This document shows positions 1 through 6,743 of a stretch of 14,261 nucleotides of DNA, in pieces; within the stretch, counting starts at the first letter, position 1; each line of letters opens with the position of its first letter. Both the position numbers and the translations under genes were made by a program. Under the pieces are notes generated by a model. That model was not told the DNA's origin. It saw only the letters and a program-made list of their open reading frames with translations, and ran no database searches. The DNA is from Pelobacter sp. UBA6093 (lineage in GTDB: Bacteria; Desulfobacterota; Desulfuromonadia; Desulfuromonadales; Syntrophotaleaceae): the NCBI GenBank assembly GCA_002435955.1, contig DIWZ01000008.1:101170-115430 (forward strand), given 5' to 3'.

Positions 1-95
1 GAACAGATTTTGGCTCGTTTGAAGGTTCATTGCCGTAGCTATGGGCCAAACAGCCGAATTTGCAGCAGGCGCAATAATAGTCCGACAGCCTCCTA
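1..95 (+). repeat. Right part of a MITE-like palindromic repeat (copy 1, cut by window start)
   Basis: This matches the full copy at 13508-13676 from its internal GAACAGATTTT onward and ends in the same terminus, TAGTCCGACAGCCTCCTA. Compared with the full copy it lacks a 23-base segment next to an ATGGGCC motif, lacks 2 further bases, and carries several substitutions, so it is the more diverged copy. It runs in the same orientation as the other two copies. CTAG follows the terminus at 93-96. The left end lies outside the window. Confidence 0.9.
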
Positions 96-129
96 GCATT
101 TAGGGGACCACAGACAACGGACGAAACCC

Positions 130-1287
130 ATGAAACTTCACACCATCGCTTTCAACAATCTGCGTCGCCGCAAGGCGCGCCTGACCTTTCTGGTGGCGGG
201 GCTGCTGATCGGTATTGCCACCGTGGTAACGATACTGTCTCTGACGTCGTCCTTGACCATGGAGGCCGAACACAAACTGGATAGCTTCGGGGCCAATATC
301 CTGATTACACCCCGTAGCGACGACCTTTCCCTTTCCTACGGCGGCATTTCCCTCGGGGCGGTGTCGGTTGACGCCCGGGAGCTCCGCCAGCAGGACCTCA
401 ATCGGATTTTCGATATTCCCAACGCCGGTAATATCGCAGCCGTTGCCCCCAAGGTGCTCGGTGCCGTGGAGGTGGGGACCGCCCGGGTATTGCTGATGGG
501 AGTAAACGCCGCGCATGAGTTCCACATCAAACGATGGTGGTCGGTCGAGGGGCGACCCCTGGCCGCCGAGGATGAACTGGTGGCCGGCAGTGGGGTCGCC
601 AGGGCTTTGGGACTTGGCCTGGGGGACCAGGTGGCGCTGGAGGGTCGGACCTTCACGGTGACCGGCATCCTGCGTGAGACGGGTTCACAGGACGACCATC
701 TGCTGATCGGGTCGCTGCCGGCGGTGCAACGTCTTCTCGGTAAGGAAGGGGTGGTGTCGCTGGCGGAGGTGGTTGCCTTTTGCGGCGACTGTCCGGTGGA
801 GGATATGGTGAATCAGATCTCATCAGTTCTTCCGGGGGCAAAAGTCAGTGCCATCCAGCAGGTGGTGAAGACTCGCATGCACGCCCTGGAGCAATTCAGG
901 ACCTTTTCCCTGGGGGTGGCTGCGGTAGTTCTTCTGGTAGGTGCCCTGGTCGTATTCGTCACCATGATGGGCTCGGTGAACGAGCGGACACGGGAGATCG
1001 GAGTGTTCCGCGCCCTCGGTTTCCGGCGCAGCCACGTTATGCGTCTGATCCTGATGGAAGCGGCCGGCGTCAGTTTGCTGGCCGGCATACTCGGCTTCGT
1101 CGGCGGCATGGGCCTGACCCGGCTGATCCTTCCTTTCCTGACCCAGGATCATCCCCATCTGGTGTGGGATCCGATGCTCGGCGTCGGCTCGATTTTTCTT
1201 GCCCTGCTGATGGGGATCCTGGCCTCGCTCTATCCCGCCATGCGGGCCAGTCGCCTCGATCCAAGCGATGCGCTGAGGGCTTTGTAA
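130..1287 (+). CDS. FtsX/MacB-type ABC transporter permease
   Basis: A 385-residue inner-membrane permease of the MacB/FtsX type. Visible layout: a basic N-terminus (RRRKAR at 12-17), a first membrane segment at about 18-40, a large periplasmic domain at about 45-250 (MacB_PCD-like, with FGANILITP near 53-61), and three C-terminal membrane segments at about 262-282, 308-332 and 350-370. The coupling region NERTREIGVFRALGFRR (284-300) is typical of FtsX permeases that use mechanical work rather than a transport channel. The periplasmic domain has a Cys pair, C218-x2-C221, which could bind metal or redox-cycle. The partner ATPase is at 1373. By memory, similar permeases sit near iron-uptake or thiol-redox genes in epsilon- and delta-proteobacteria, but no such genes are visible here. 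The start is 34 bases from the repeat terminus and its ribosome site is weak (GGACGA). The substrate is unknown. Confidence 0.88.
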   Translation: MKLHTIAFNNLRRRKARLTFLVAGLLIGIATVVTILSLTSSLTMEAEHKLDSFGANILITPRSDDLSLSYGGISLGAVSVDARELRQQDLNRIFDIPNAGNIAAVAPKVLGAVEVGTARVLLMGVNAAHEFHIKRWWSVEGRPLAAEDELVAGSGVARALGLGLGDQVALEGRTFTVTGILRETGSQDDHLLIGSLPAVQRLLGKEGVVSLAEVVAFCGDCPVEDMVNQISSVLPGAKVSAIQQVVKTRMHALEQFRTFSLGVAAVVLLVGALVVFVTMMGSVNERTREIGVFRALGFRRSHVMRLILMEAAGVSLLAGILGFVGGMGLTRLILPFLTQDHPHLVWDPMLGVGSIFLALLMGILASLYPAMRASRLDPSDALRAL

Positions 1288-1293
1288 TTGTAG

Positions 1294-1356
1294 GTCATTT
1301 GTCACTTGTCATTTGTTGAAATCCAATGACGAGTGACAAAGGACGAGTGACAAAGG
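1294..1356. repeat. Intergenic imperfect inverted repeat followed by a tandem repeat
   Basis: Arm 1294-1315 pairs with arm 1324-1344 (CAATGACGAGTGACAAAGGA...) with few mismatches around an 8-base loop. The second arm runs into a tandem repeat: GACGAGTGACAAAGG occurs at 1328 and again at 1342 (period 14), with a further partial ACAAAGG. The low-complexity GTCA/TGAC wording resembles dispersed intergenic repeats of some Geobacter-type genomes (recollection, not verified). It fills most of the spacer between permease and ATPase. There is no T-run typical of a terminator. Confidence 0.75.
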
Positions 1357-1372
1357 ACAAAGGACGACTTTT

Positions 1373-2083
1373 ATGGCATTTATCGAAATAGCAGAGATGA
1401 AAAAGACCTTTCACGGTGATGGCGAACCGGTGAAGGCATTACAGGGGATCGATCTGGAGGTGGCAGAAGGAACCTTCCTCGGCGTCATGGGACCCTCGGG
1501 ATCGGGCAAGAGCACCTTTCTCTCCATCCTTGGCGGTCTCTGCCATCCCTCCTCCGGCCGGATCGCCATCGACGGCATTGAACTCTATTCTCTTGGAGGG
1601 GAAAGGCTGGCCGATTTCCGGCGCGAATACCTGGGGTTCGTCTTCCAGTCCTTTAACCTCGTCCCCTACCTGACCGCCCTGGAGAATGTCATGCTGCCCC
1701 TGGCGGTCAAGAAGAGGATGAGTACGGCTCACAAGCGTGATGAGGCCCGGCAGGTTCTCGATCGGGTGGGACTTGGCAAGCGCTGCGGCCATCTTCCCAG
1801 TCAGCTTTCAGGCGGGGAGCAGGAGCGCGTGGCTATCGCCCGGGCCCTGGTCAACCGTCCGCCACTGATCCTGGCCGACGAGCCGACCGGGAGCCTCGAT
1901 ACGGTGACGGCGACCGAAATTATGCAGCTGTTCCGAGGCCTGAACGAGGAAGGTCAGACCTTGGTGATGGTGACCCATAATCCTGAAAACCGGGACTGGT
2001 TCCATCGCACAGTGATGCTGCGGGACGGCCTGGTTTCCGACGATTGCCGGCAGAGAGGGAAGATGCAGGAGGAAGTTATCTGA
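1373..2083 (+). CDS. ABC transporter ATP-binding protein (LolD/MacB type)
   Basis: A 236-residue cytoplasmic ATPase that should power the permease at 130-1287. All motifs are present: Walker A GPSGSGKST (40-48), Q-loop FQ (Q92), signature LSGGEQ (145-150), Walker B LILADE (165-170), D-loop SLD and the switch His in VTH (H202). The LNLVPYLTALENV-like stretch after the Q-loop (94-106) is typical of the LolD/MacB/FtsE group that pairs with FtsX-type permeases. It follows the permease after an 85-base spacer that holds repeats, so it probably belongs to the same operon. No adaptor or TolC partner is next to this pair, so it may act on an inner-membrane or periplasmic substrate. The length is normal for the family. 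Confidence 0.93.
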   Translation: MAFIEIAEMKKTFHGDGEPVKALQGIDLEVAEGTFLGVMGPSGSGKSTFLSILGGLCHPSSGRIAIDGIELYSLGGERLADFRREYLGFVFQSFNLVPYLTALENVMLPLAVKKRMSTAHKRDEARQVLDRVGLGKRCGHLPSQLSGGEQERVAIARALVNRPPLILADEPTGSLDTVTATEIMQLFRGLNEEGQTLVMVTHNPENRDWFHRTVMLRDGLVSDDCRQRGKMQEEVI

Positions 2084-2108
2084 AAGGGCGAACATGGATC
2101 CGGTATTC

Positions 2109-2149
2109 ATCCTTCGGAATTTTATCGTGGGGGAGGACATTCCGAGGAT
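2109..2149. repeat. Inverted repeat upstream of the GerMN lipoprotein
   Basis: ATCCTTCGGAAT (2109-2120) pairs with ATTCCGAGGAT (2139-2149) with one bulged base and an 18-base loop. It lies in the 154-base gap between the ATPase and the lipoprotein gene. No T-run follows, so a simple terminator is unlikely. It could be a regulator site or an RNA hairpin. Confidence 0.5.
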
Positions 2150-2237
2150 GATTTGACCGTGGTGATGATTCAGGCAGCGGGCCGATTTTTGAGCCTTTAG
2201 CAGAATTCCGGAACGATCTATCAGCAAAGGAGAACCT

Positions 2238-3107
2238 ATGGAAGGGAAGATTCTGTGTCGACTGATTCTTTTCATCATCATCGGCCTGATTGTCGTCGGC
2301 TGCGAAAACAGAAGGCAAGCGGCCGAAAAGGGCAATGTCAAAGCGAATCCGGGTTATCTGGAACATTTCGGTCCGCCTCCCACACCCGAAACGGGAACCT
2401 GCTTTGCTCGGGTAGGGTTTTTCCCTTCAACCACTGATCCCGGGAAGGTGCGGGCCGTACCTTATTTTCTCTTCCGCGAAACCGGGCAGTTGGAACAGAT
2501 TCTGCGCCGAATGGTCAGTGAACAGGACGTTTTCCCCGCCGGCGCTGATATGGTCACTTTGTTTCCGCCGGGAACAGAAGTCAGTCTTTCTTCAGTAACA
2601 GATGGCCTTGTGGAGGTGAATCTGATCACCCCGGAAAACGGAACGGCGACATTGGATCTGCAAGCCGCTGCCGTGGCTCTCACCGAAACCGCGGTACAAT
2701 TCGAAGAGATCGAACGGGTTCGGATCTTTCTCAATGGTGAGCCGTTGCCAGGCATGCCGGGCGACGGTTTCCGGCACCAGCCTGACCGCATCTTGCCTGC
2801 CGGTCCGGCGGTTTTGCTGACGGTGATCGGTACCTGGGAAGAGGGGGCCGAGGGACCAGAGGAAATACTTGTCGGGTTTGACCGGCCGGTTACGGTCGAA
2901 GCCTTCCAACTGCTGGACGCTTTGGGGCAGCCGGTGAAAGGTGAATATTATCGGTCCGCCTTCGACATGGCGGTGGTGATTCACCCTGCAAGCCCGCACG
3001 AGTTTACGGAAGGGATGACTCTTCGTGCCGAATGGTATGTCACCGACGCCCTCGGCCGCAAGGGGAAAGGCGCTGGAGATTTTGCTCTTGTTCGCCATGA
3101 CCATTAA
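2238..3107 (+). CDS. GerMN-domain lipoprotein with C-terminal Ig-like domain
   Basis: A 289-residue predicted lipoprotein. The N-terminus is hydrophobic (8-20) with the lipobox V-V-G-C, giving a lipidated C22. Glu at +2 does not carry the Asp inner-membrane retention signal of the E. coli Lol rule, so an outer-membrane position is likely. Residues about 60-172 match the GerMN pattern: VPYFLFRETG, a PPGTEVSL turn, DGLVEVNL and RVRIFLNGEPL. Residues about 190-285 look like a Gmad2/CopC-like beta-sandwich (EEILVGFDRPV, LLDALGQPV, a late G-M-T-L strand). GerMN domains are best known from spore germination proteins but also occur in non-spore-formers, with unknown function. The start is well set by AAAGGAG six bases upstream. 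It heads the metal cluster with a 36-base gap to the next gene, so a periplasmic structural or metal-linked role is inferred only from context. Confidence 0.75.
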   Translation: MEGKILCRLILFIIIGLIVVGCENRRQAAEKGNVKANPGYLEHFGPPPTPETGTCFARVGFFPSTTDPGKVRAVPYFLFRETGQLEQILRRMVSEQDVFPAGADMVTLFPPGTEVSLSSVTDGLVEVNLITPENGTATLDLQAAAVALTETAVQFEEIERVRIFLNGEPLPGMPGDGFRHQPDRILPAGPAVLLTVIGTWEEGAEGPEEILVGFDRPVTVEAFQLLDALGQPVKGEYYRSAFDMAVVIHPASPHEFTEGMTLRAEWYVTDALGRKGKGAGDFALVRHDH

Positions 3108-3143
3108 GCTCGTGGCCCGTACCAACCTTAAGGGAGGCCAGGA

Positions 3144-3353
3144 ATGAAACATCACTTTTGGATGATAATCGGCTGTGCTTTACCCCTGATCCTGATCTTT
3201 CTTCTGCCGCTATTCGGCGTCGGAACCGGACCGCTGTTGTTTATTTTTCTCATTCTCTGTTTCGGCTTGCATCTGATCATGATTGCCGGGGGAGGGCACA
3301 AACACGACGGAAAAGGCAAAAGCGACCAGGGAGGTAACCATGGGAGGTATTAA
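3144..3353 (+). CDS. Small His-rich membrane protein, DUF2933-like
   Basis: A 69-residue protein with MKHH at the start, two hydrophobic segments (about 7-25 and 30-48) and a His/Gly/Lys-rich tail (GGGHKHDGKG, NHG). This layout fits the DUF2933 group of small membrane proteins that often sit beside copper and heavy-metal efflux genes; the family call is from pattern and is not verified. The His-rich tail could bind metal. The ribosome site is AAGGGAGG upstream of ATG. The last 14 bases overlap the next gene, which implies translational coupling. Confidence 0.7.
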   Translation: MKHHFWMIIGCALPLILIFLLPLFGVGTGPLLFIFLILCFGLHLIMIAGGGHKHDGKGKSDQGGNHGRY

Positions 3354-3624
3354 CATTAGAGCGTTCGGTCTGGCCTGGGGCGCTACCTTCGCCCTGCTGT
3401 ATGTCGGTTGTGCGTTCGTGATGTGGTCGTCCGGAGAAGAAACGACCATCCTGTTTTTCAACAGCCTGCTGTACGGTCTTGATATACGGCCAATCATCAG
3501 GATGGATGTCCACTTGTGGGAAGTGTTGGTAGGGATTGTGGAGATATTCATCGTCGGCTGGCTGACCGGCGCCACCATCGCCGGCATCTATAATTTCGGG
3601 GTTCGCAGATTGGACACGAAATAA
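3340..3624 (+). CDS. DUF5676-like small membrane protein
   Basis: A 94-residue protein with two membrane segments (about 7-28 and 59-85). The C-terminal pattern, a long hydrophobic helix ending GATIAGIYNFGVRR, fits the DUF5676 family, whose members end with an A-x-I/L-Y-N motif and occur beside metal-transport ATPases. The function is unknown. I chose ATG 3340 because GGGAGG lies just upstream with a five-base spacer. An in-frame ATG at 3283 would add 19 hydrophilic residues with no good ribosome site. The gene overlaps the preceding one by 14 bases, so the two are likely co-translated. Confidence in the gene is high and in the family call moderate. Confidence 0.75.
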   Translation: MGGINIRAFGLAWGATFALLYVGCAFVMWSSGEETTILFFNSLLYGLDIRPIIRMDVHLWEVLVGIVEIFIVGWLTGATIAGIYNFGVRRLDTK

Positions 3625-3646
3625 TCCGGAACGAGGAGGCGCATCG

Positions 3647-3730
3647 ATGCACGGAACCGAAGCATTGAAACGAGAAGTTGATCTGGATGACATTTTTACC
3701 TCAATGATCTACCCGAGGAGCCTGCCATGA
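3647..3730 (+). CDS. 27-residue ORF overlapping the copA start (possible leader peptide)
   Basis: This ORF encodes MHGTEALKREVDLDD followed by IFTSMIYPRSLP. It has a strong ribosome site (GAGGAGG at about 3632-3638, eight bases before ATG). Its stop overlaps the start of the ATPase gene as ATGA (ATG 3727, TGA 3728-3730). That geometry is typical of translational coupling. The copA start has its own GAGGAG inside this ORF. I do not recognise the peptide, and it has no Cys or obvious metal site apart from one His. It may be a coupling leader, a short functional peptide or the remnant of a longer gene. Confidence 0.5.
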   Translation: MHGTEALKREVDLDDIFTSMIYPRSLP

Positions 3731-6030
3731 AAGATCCTGTTTGCGGTATGGACGTAACTTCCGAAAAGGCCGCCGGAAAAACAGAACACCAGGGCAAGGT
3801 CTATTACTTCTGTTCCGTGAAGTGTCTGGAAAAATTTAAACAAGACCCTGAAGAATTCCTTGATAAGTCGCGTAAGGACAAGGGGAAAATATCAGGCAAA
3901 GAGGATCTCCGGGAATACACTTGTCCCATGCATCCGGAAGTATTGCAGATCGGCCCGGGCAGTTGCCCCAAGTGCGGCATGGATCTCGAGCCGAAGACGA
4001 TCAGCCTTGAGGAAGAGGGGGGAAGTTCCGAACTGAAGGACTGGAACAGGCGGCTCTGGGTGGCGGCGGCACTTTCCCTGCCGGTGTTGGTGCTGGCCAT
4101 GGGGCACGCCGTTCCCGGAGTGGGCGATTGGATTATGGGTTTGGCCCCGGCCCGCACCTTGAACTGGATCCAACTGGTTCTGACCACCCCGGTGGTGATG
4201 TGGGCGGGCTGGCCGATTTTTGTCCGCTGCTGGCAGTCCCTGGCCAACCGCAGCCTGAATATGTTCACCCTCATCGGTCTGGGCGTCGGGGTGGCCTACC
4301 TCTACAGCGTCGTGGCCACCCTGTGGCCGCAATGGTTTCCGTCCTCTTTCCGCGGCGCCGAAGGGGAGGTGGCGGTGTATTTCGAGGCCGCCGCGGTGAT
4401 CACTGCGCTGGTGCTGCTGGGACAGGTCATGGAGTCGCGCGCCCGCAGCCAGACCGGTAAGGCGATCCGGGCGCTGCTGGGGCTGGCTCCCAAGACCGCC
4501 CGACGCATTGCCGAGGACGGCAGCGAGAAGGATGTGCCCCTGGAAGAGGTCGAGGTCGGCGACCGACTGCGGGTGCGGCCCGGCGAAAAGGTGCCGGTGG
4601 ACGGGCTGGTGTTGGAAGGGACCAGCAGTATCGATGAATCTATGATCAGCGGCGAGCCCCTGCCGGTGGCCAAGCAGGCCGGGGATGCGGTTACCGGCGC
4701 GACGGTGAACCAGACCGGCTCCCTCATCATGAAGGCCGAACGGGTCGGATCCGATACCCTGCTGAGCCAGATCGTGCAGATGGTGGCCGAAGCGCAGCGC
4801 AGCCGCGCCCCCATCCAGAAGCTGGCCGATCTGGTAGCCGGATATTTCGTGCCGGCGGTGGTGGCCGTGGCCCTGGCCACCTTCGTCGTCTGGGCCTGGA
4901 TCGGTCCCGAACCGCGCATGGCCCACGCCCTGATCAACGCTGTGGCGGTGCTTATCATCGCCTGCCCCTGCGCCCTGGGTCTGGCCACCCCCATGTCCAT
5001 CATGGTGGCGACCGGCAAAGGGGCGACCATGGGGGTGCTGTTCAAGAATGCCGAAGCCATCGAGCATCTGCGGAAAGTGGATACCCTGGTGGTCGACAAA
5101 ACCGGTACCCTCACCGAGGGCAAGCCCAAGCTTGTCGCGGTGGAGGCAACCGGCCTGAAGGAGGATGAGCTGCTGCGCCTGGCGGCAAGCCTGGAGCGGG
5201 GCAGCGAACATCCCCTGGCCGCTGCCATCGTGCAGGGCGCCGAAGAGCGTGGCATAGCCCTCACCACGACGGAGCATTTCGACTCCCTTACCGGGAAAGG
5301 AGTCATCGGCAGGGTGGACGGTTCTGAGGTGGTATTGGGTACCCAGAAACTTCTGAAGGAGCGAAATATCGATCTGGGAGCGCTGCTTGAGCGAGCCGAA
5401 ATTCTGCGCCAGGAAGGACAGACCGCCATGTTTGTGGCGGTGAATGGAAAAGTGGCCGGATTGCTGGCTGTCGCCGATCCCATCAAGCAGACCACCCCGG
5501 AGGCCATCCGACAACTTCACGGGGAGGGTATCCGTATCGTTATGCTTACTGGCGATAACCTCACCACCGCCCAGGCTGTTGCGGACAAATTGAATATCGA
5601 CGAGGTACGAGCCGATGTGCTGCCCCAGGACAAGGCGGTCAAGGTCCGGGAACTGCAGGAGTCGGGGCTTTTCGTCGCCATGGCCGGCGATGGCATCAAC
5701 GACGCGCCGGCCCTGGCCCAGGCCCAGGTCGGTATCGCCATGGGTACCGGTACCGACGTGGCCATGGAGAGCGCCGGGGTAACCCTGGTCAAAGGCGATT
5801 TGCGAGGCATCGTGCGCGCCCGGCAGTTGAGCCGGGCGACCATGCGCAACATCCGCCAGAACCTTTTTTTCGCCTTTGTCTACAATGCCCTGGGGGTGCC
5901 CATCGCTGCCGGGGTCCTGTACCCGGTGTTCGGGCTGCTGCTCAGCCCCATCATTGCGGCGGCGGCCATGAGCTTCAGCTCGGTGTCGGTGGTCAGCAAT
6001 GCCCTGCGGTTGCGGCGGGTGAAGCTGTGA
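3727..6030 (+). CDS. copA: Copper-translocating P-type ATPase with N-terminal YHS and heavy-metal-binding domains
   Basis: A 767-residue P1B-type ATPase that should pump Cu(I) or a similar soft metal from cytoplasm to periplasm. Domains in order: YHS domain (2-45; DPVCGMDV, YYFCSVKCLEKF), heavy-metal-binding domain (64-89; YTCPMHPEV, CPKCGMDLEP), then eight membrane helices and the catalytic core. Key sites: CPC in helix 6 (413-415), phospho-acceptor D457 in DKTGTLT, HP (495-496), TGD (608-610), GDGINDAP (654-661), actuator SGEP (308-311). YN (719-720) in helix 7 and M748-S-F-S-S in helix 8 fit the Cu(I) subgroup. There is no classical CxxC HMA domain. The start has GAGGAG seven bases upstream and overlaps the 27-codon ORF. 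The PII-like gene follows after 57 bases. Substrate is most likely Cu(I), with Ag(I) possible. Confidence 0.95.
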   Translation: MKDPVCGMDVTSEKAAGKTEHQGKVYYFCSVKCLEKFKQDPEEFLDKSRKDKGKISGKEDLREYTCPMHPEVLQIGPGSCPKCGMDLEPKTISLEEEGGSSELKDWNRRLWVAAALSLPVLVLAMGHAVPGVGDWIMGLAPARTLNWIQLVLTTPVVMWAGWPIFVRCWQSLANRSLNMFTLIGLGVGVAYLYSVVATLWPQWFPSSFRGAEGEVAVYFEAAAVITALVLLGQVMESRARSQTGKAIRALLGLAPKTARRIAEDGSEKDVPLEEVEVGDRLRVRPGEKVPVDGLVLEGTSSIDESMISGEPLPVAKQAGDAVTGATVNQTGSLIMKAERVGSDTLLSQIVQMVAEAQRSRAPIQKLADLVAGYFVPAVVAVALATFVVWAWIGPEPRMAHALINAVAVLIIACPCALGLATPMSIMVATGKGATMGVLFKNAEAIEHLRKVDTLVVDKTGTLTEGKPKLVAVEATGLKEDELLRLAASLERGSEHPLAAAIVQGAEERGIALTTTEHFDSLTGKGVIGRVDGSEVVLGTQKLLKERNIDLGALLERAEILRQEGQTAMFVAVNGKVAGLLAVADPIKQTTPEAIRQLHGEGIRIVMLTGDNLTTAQAVADKLNIDEVRADVLPQDKAVKVRELQESGLFVAMAGDGINDAPALAQAQVGIAMGTGTDVAMESAGVTLVKGDLRGIVRARQLSRATMRNIRQNLFFAFVYNALGVPIAAGVLYPVFGLLLSPIIAAAAMSFSSVSVVSNALRLRRVKL

Positions 6031-6087
6031 TGGCCGTGGCCGCAGATTGTGGCTCACTGGATTCAGCACGTTTTCGGAGGTCGCGAT

Positions 6088-6414
6088 ATGGAATATAAAA
6101 AAATAGTGGCCATTGTTCGCAGCTCGGTCCTCGAAGGGGTTGAGAAAAGGCTCCGGCAATTGGGGGTAAAAGGTATTAGCGTATCCCGCGTTAAGGGCTT
6201 CGGCGAATATATCAACTTTTTCAAGGAAAACTGGAAGGTTGACCATGTCAGAATCGACATTTTCGTCGAACAATCGGCTGTCGACGGCATCGTCGGCGCC
6301 ATCATCGATAGCGCTCATCTCGGAATCCCCGGGGACGGAATTGTGGCGGTGCAACCGGTGGAGAAGCTCTACCGCATCCGCACCAAGAGCGAAATCGAAC
6401 CTCATGAATGTTGA
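6088..6414 (+). CDS. Divergent PII-family (GlnB-like) regulatory protein
   Basis: A 108-residue PII-like protein. The fold is recognisable: N-terminal strand KKIVAIVRSSVLEGVEKRL (4-22), GFGEY at the T-loop base (37-41), a DIFV strand (57-60), a helix IVGAIIDSAH (68-77), the B-loop GIPGDGIVAV (79-88) and the C-terminal PVEKLYRIRT (90-99). The T-loop is about seven residues shorter than in E. coli GlnB and lacks the GAEY tyrosine that is uridylylated, so classical GlnD control is unlikely. The C-terminus EPHEC could bind metal. This fits the PII subgroup recorded next to heavy-metal RND pumps (PII-NG, from memory). I chose ATG 6088 because GGAGG precedes it; an upstream GTG at 6049 would add 13 residues. 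No amtB or glnA is nearby, so a role in metal efflux control is inferred. Confidence 0.85.
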   Translation: MEYKKIVAIVRSSVLEGVEKRLRQLGVKGISVSRVKGFGEYINFFKENWKVDHVRIDIFVEQSAVDGIVGAIIDSAHLGIPGDGIVAVQPVEKLYRIRTKSEIEPHEC

Positions 6415-6475
6415 AGAGAGCATCTGCTTGGTTCTTGGCGGTGAGGGGAAATAGCGTCAATAGACGGTAATAGGT

Positions 6476-6509
6476 CCGGAAGCGGGAACAGCCCTCTTAC
6501 CGCTGCCGG
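6476..6509. repeat. Inverted repeat between the PII-like gene and the 50-residue ORF
   Basis: CCGGAAGCGG (6476-6485) pairs with CCGCTGCCGG (6500-6509) with one mismatch and a 14-base loop. It sits in the 131-base gap and no T-run follows. It could be a processing hairpin or a weak attenuator. Confidence 0.4.
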
Positions 6510-6545
6510 TCTTCGGGTCGGCATGTTGCCTCGGGGAGGTGGACC

Positions 6546-6698
6546 ATGGATTGGTTGGCAAGAAACTGGTTTTGGGTGCTGGTGGTCGTGATATTTATCG
6601 TCCTTCACCTTTCAGGATATGGTTGTTGCGGCCGTGGACACGGTAATCGGATACGGCCCACCAAAGAGGATGAAAAAGAGAAAAAAGAAGACAACTAA
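6546..6698 (+). CDS. 50-residue membrane protein with Cys/His motif, DUF2933-like
   Basis: This encodes MDWLARNWFWVLVVVIFIVL, then HLSGYGCCGRGHG and a charged tail (KEDEKEKKEDN). It has one membrane helix, followed by a CC-x3-H cluster at the membrane edge and an acidic/basic tail. GGGGAGG lies five to six bases upstream of ATG, so expression is credible despite the small size. The layout, NW-F/W-x-hydrophobic-HL-x-G-x-G-C/H, resembles small DUF2933-type proteins in metal clusters; I know the pattern but cannot verify it. It is probably the last gene of the copA unit. A metal-binding or pump-associated role is inferred. Confidence 0.65.
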   Translation: MDWLARNWFWVLVVVIFIVLHLSGYGCCGRGHGNRIRPTKEDEKEKKEDN

Positions 6699-6715
6699 GA
6701 TAATGGAAAACACTG

Positions 6716-6743
6716 TTGACAAAAACACACTTACGATGTAGAG
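6716..6743 (+). promoter_or_regulatory. Putative sigma-70 promoter for the Cys-rich protein gene
   Basis: A perfect -35 TTGACA (6716-6721) is followed after 16 bases by TAGAGT (6738-6743; 4 of 6 consensus bases). It lies just after the 50-residue ORF, in an AT-rich stretch unlike its surroundings, and points toward 6842. Confidence 0.55.

Noticed and set aside
2094..2156. 20-residue ORF upstream of the lipoprotein gene
   Set aside because: It spans the inverted repeat at 2109-2149, which explains its sequence better, and its start lacks a convincing ribosome site.
4302..5507. Reverse-strand open frame of 401 codons
   Set aside because: Shadow of copA with Ser/Arg/Ala-rich low-information sequence and no domain.
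3892..6423. Very long reverse-strand open frame of 843 codons
   Set aside because: It is antisense to the well-supported copA and PII-like genes. Its translation is rich in His, Gly, Gln and Asp as expected from the complement of a GC-biased gene, and it has no domain.
6404..6454. 16-residue ORF overlapping the end of the PII-like gene
   Set aside because: It has no ribosome site that is not inside the preceding gene, and nothing in the peptide suggests function.
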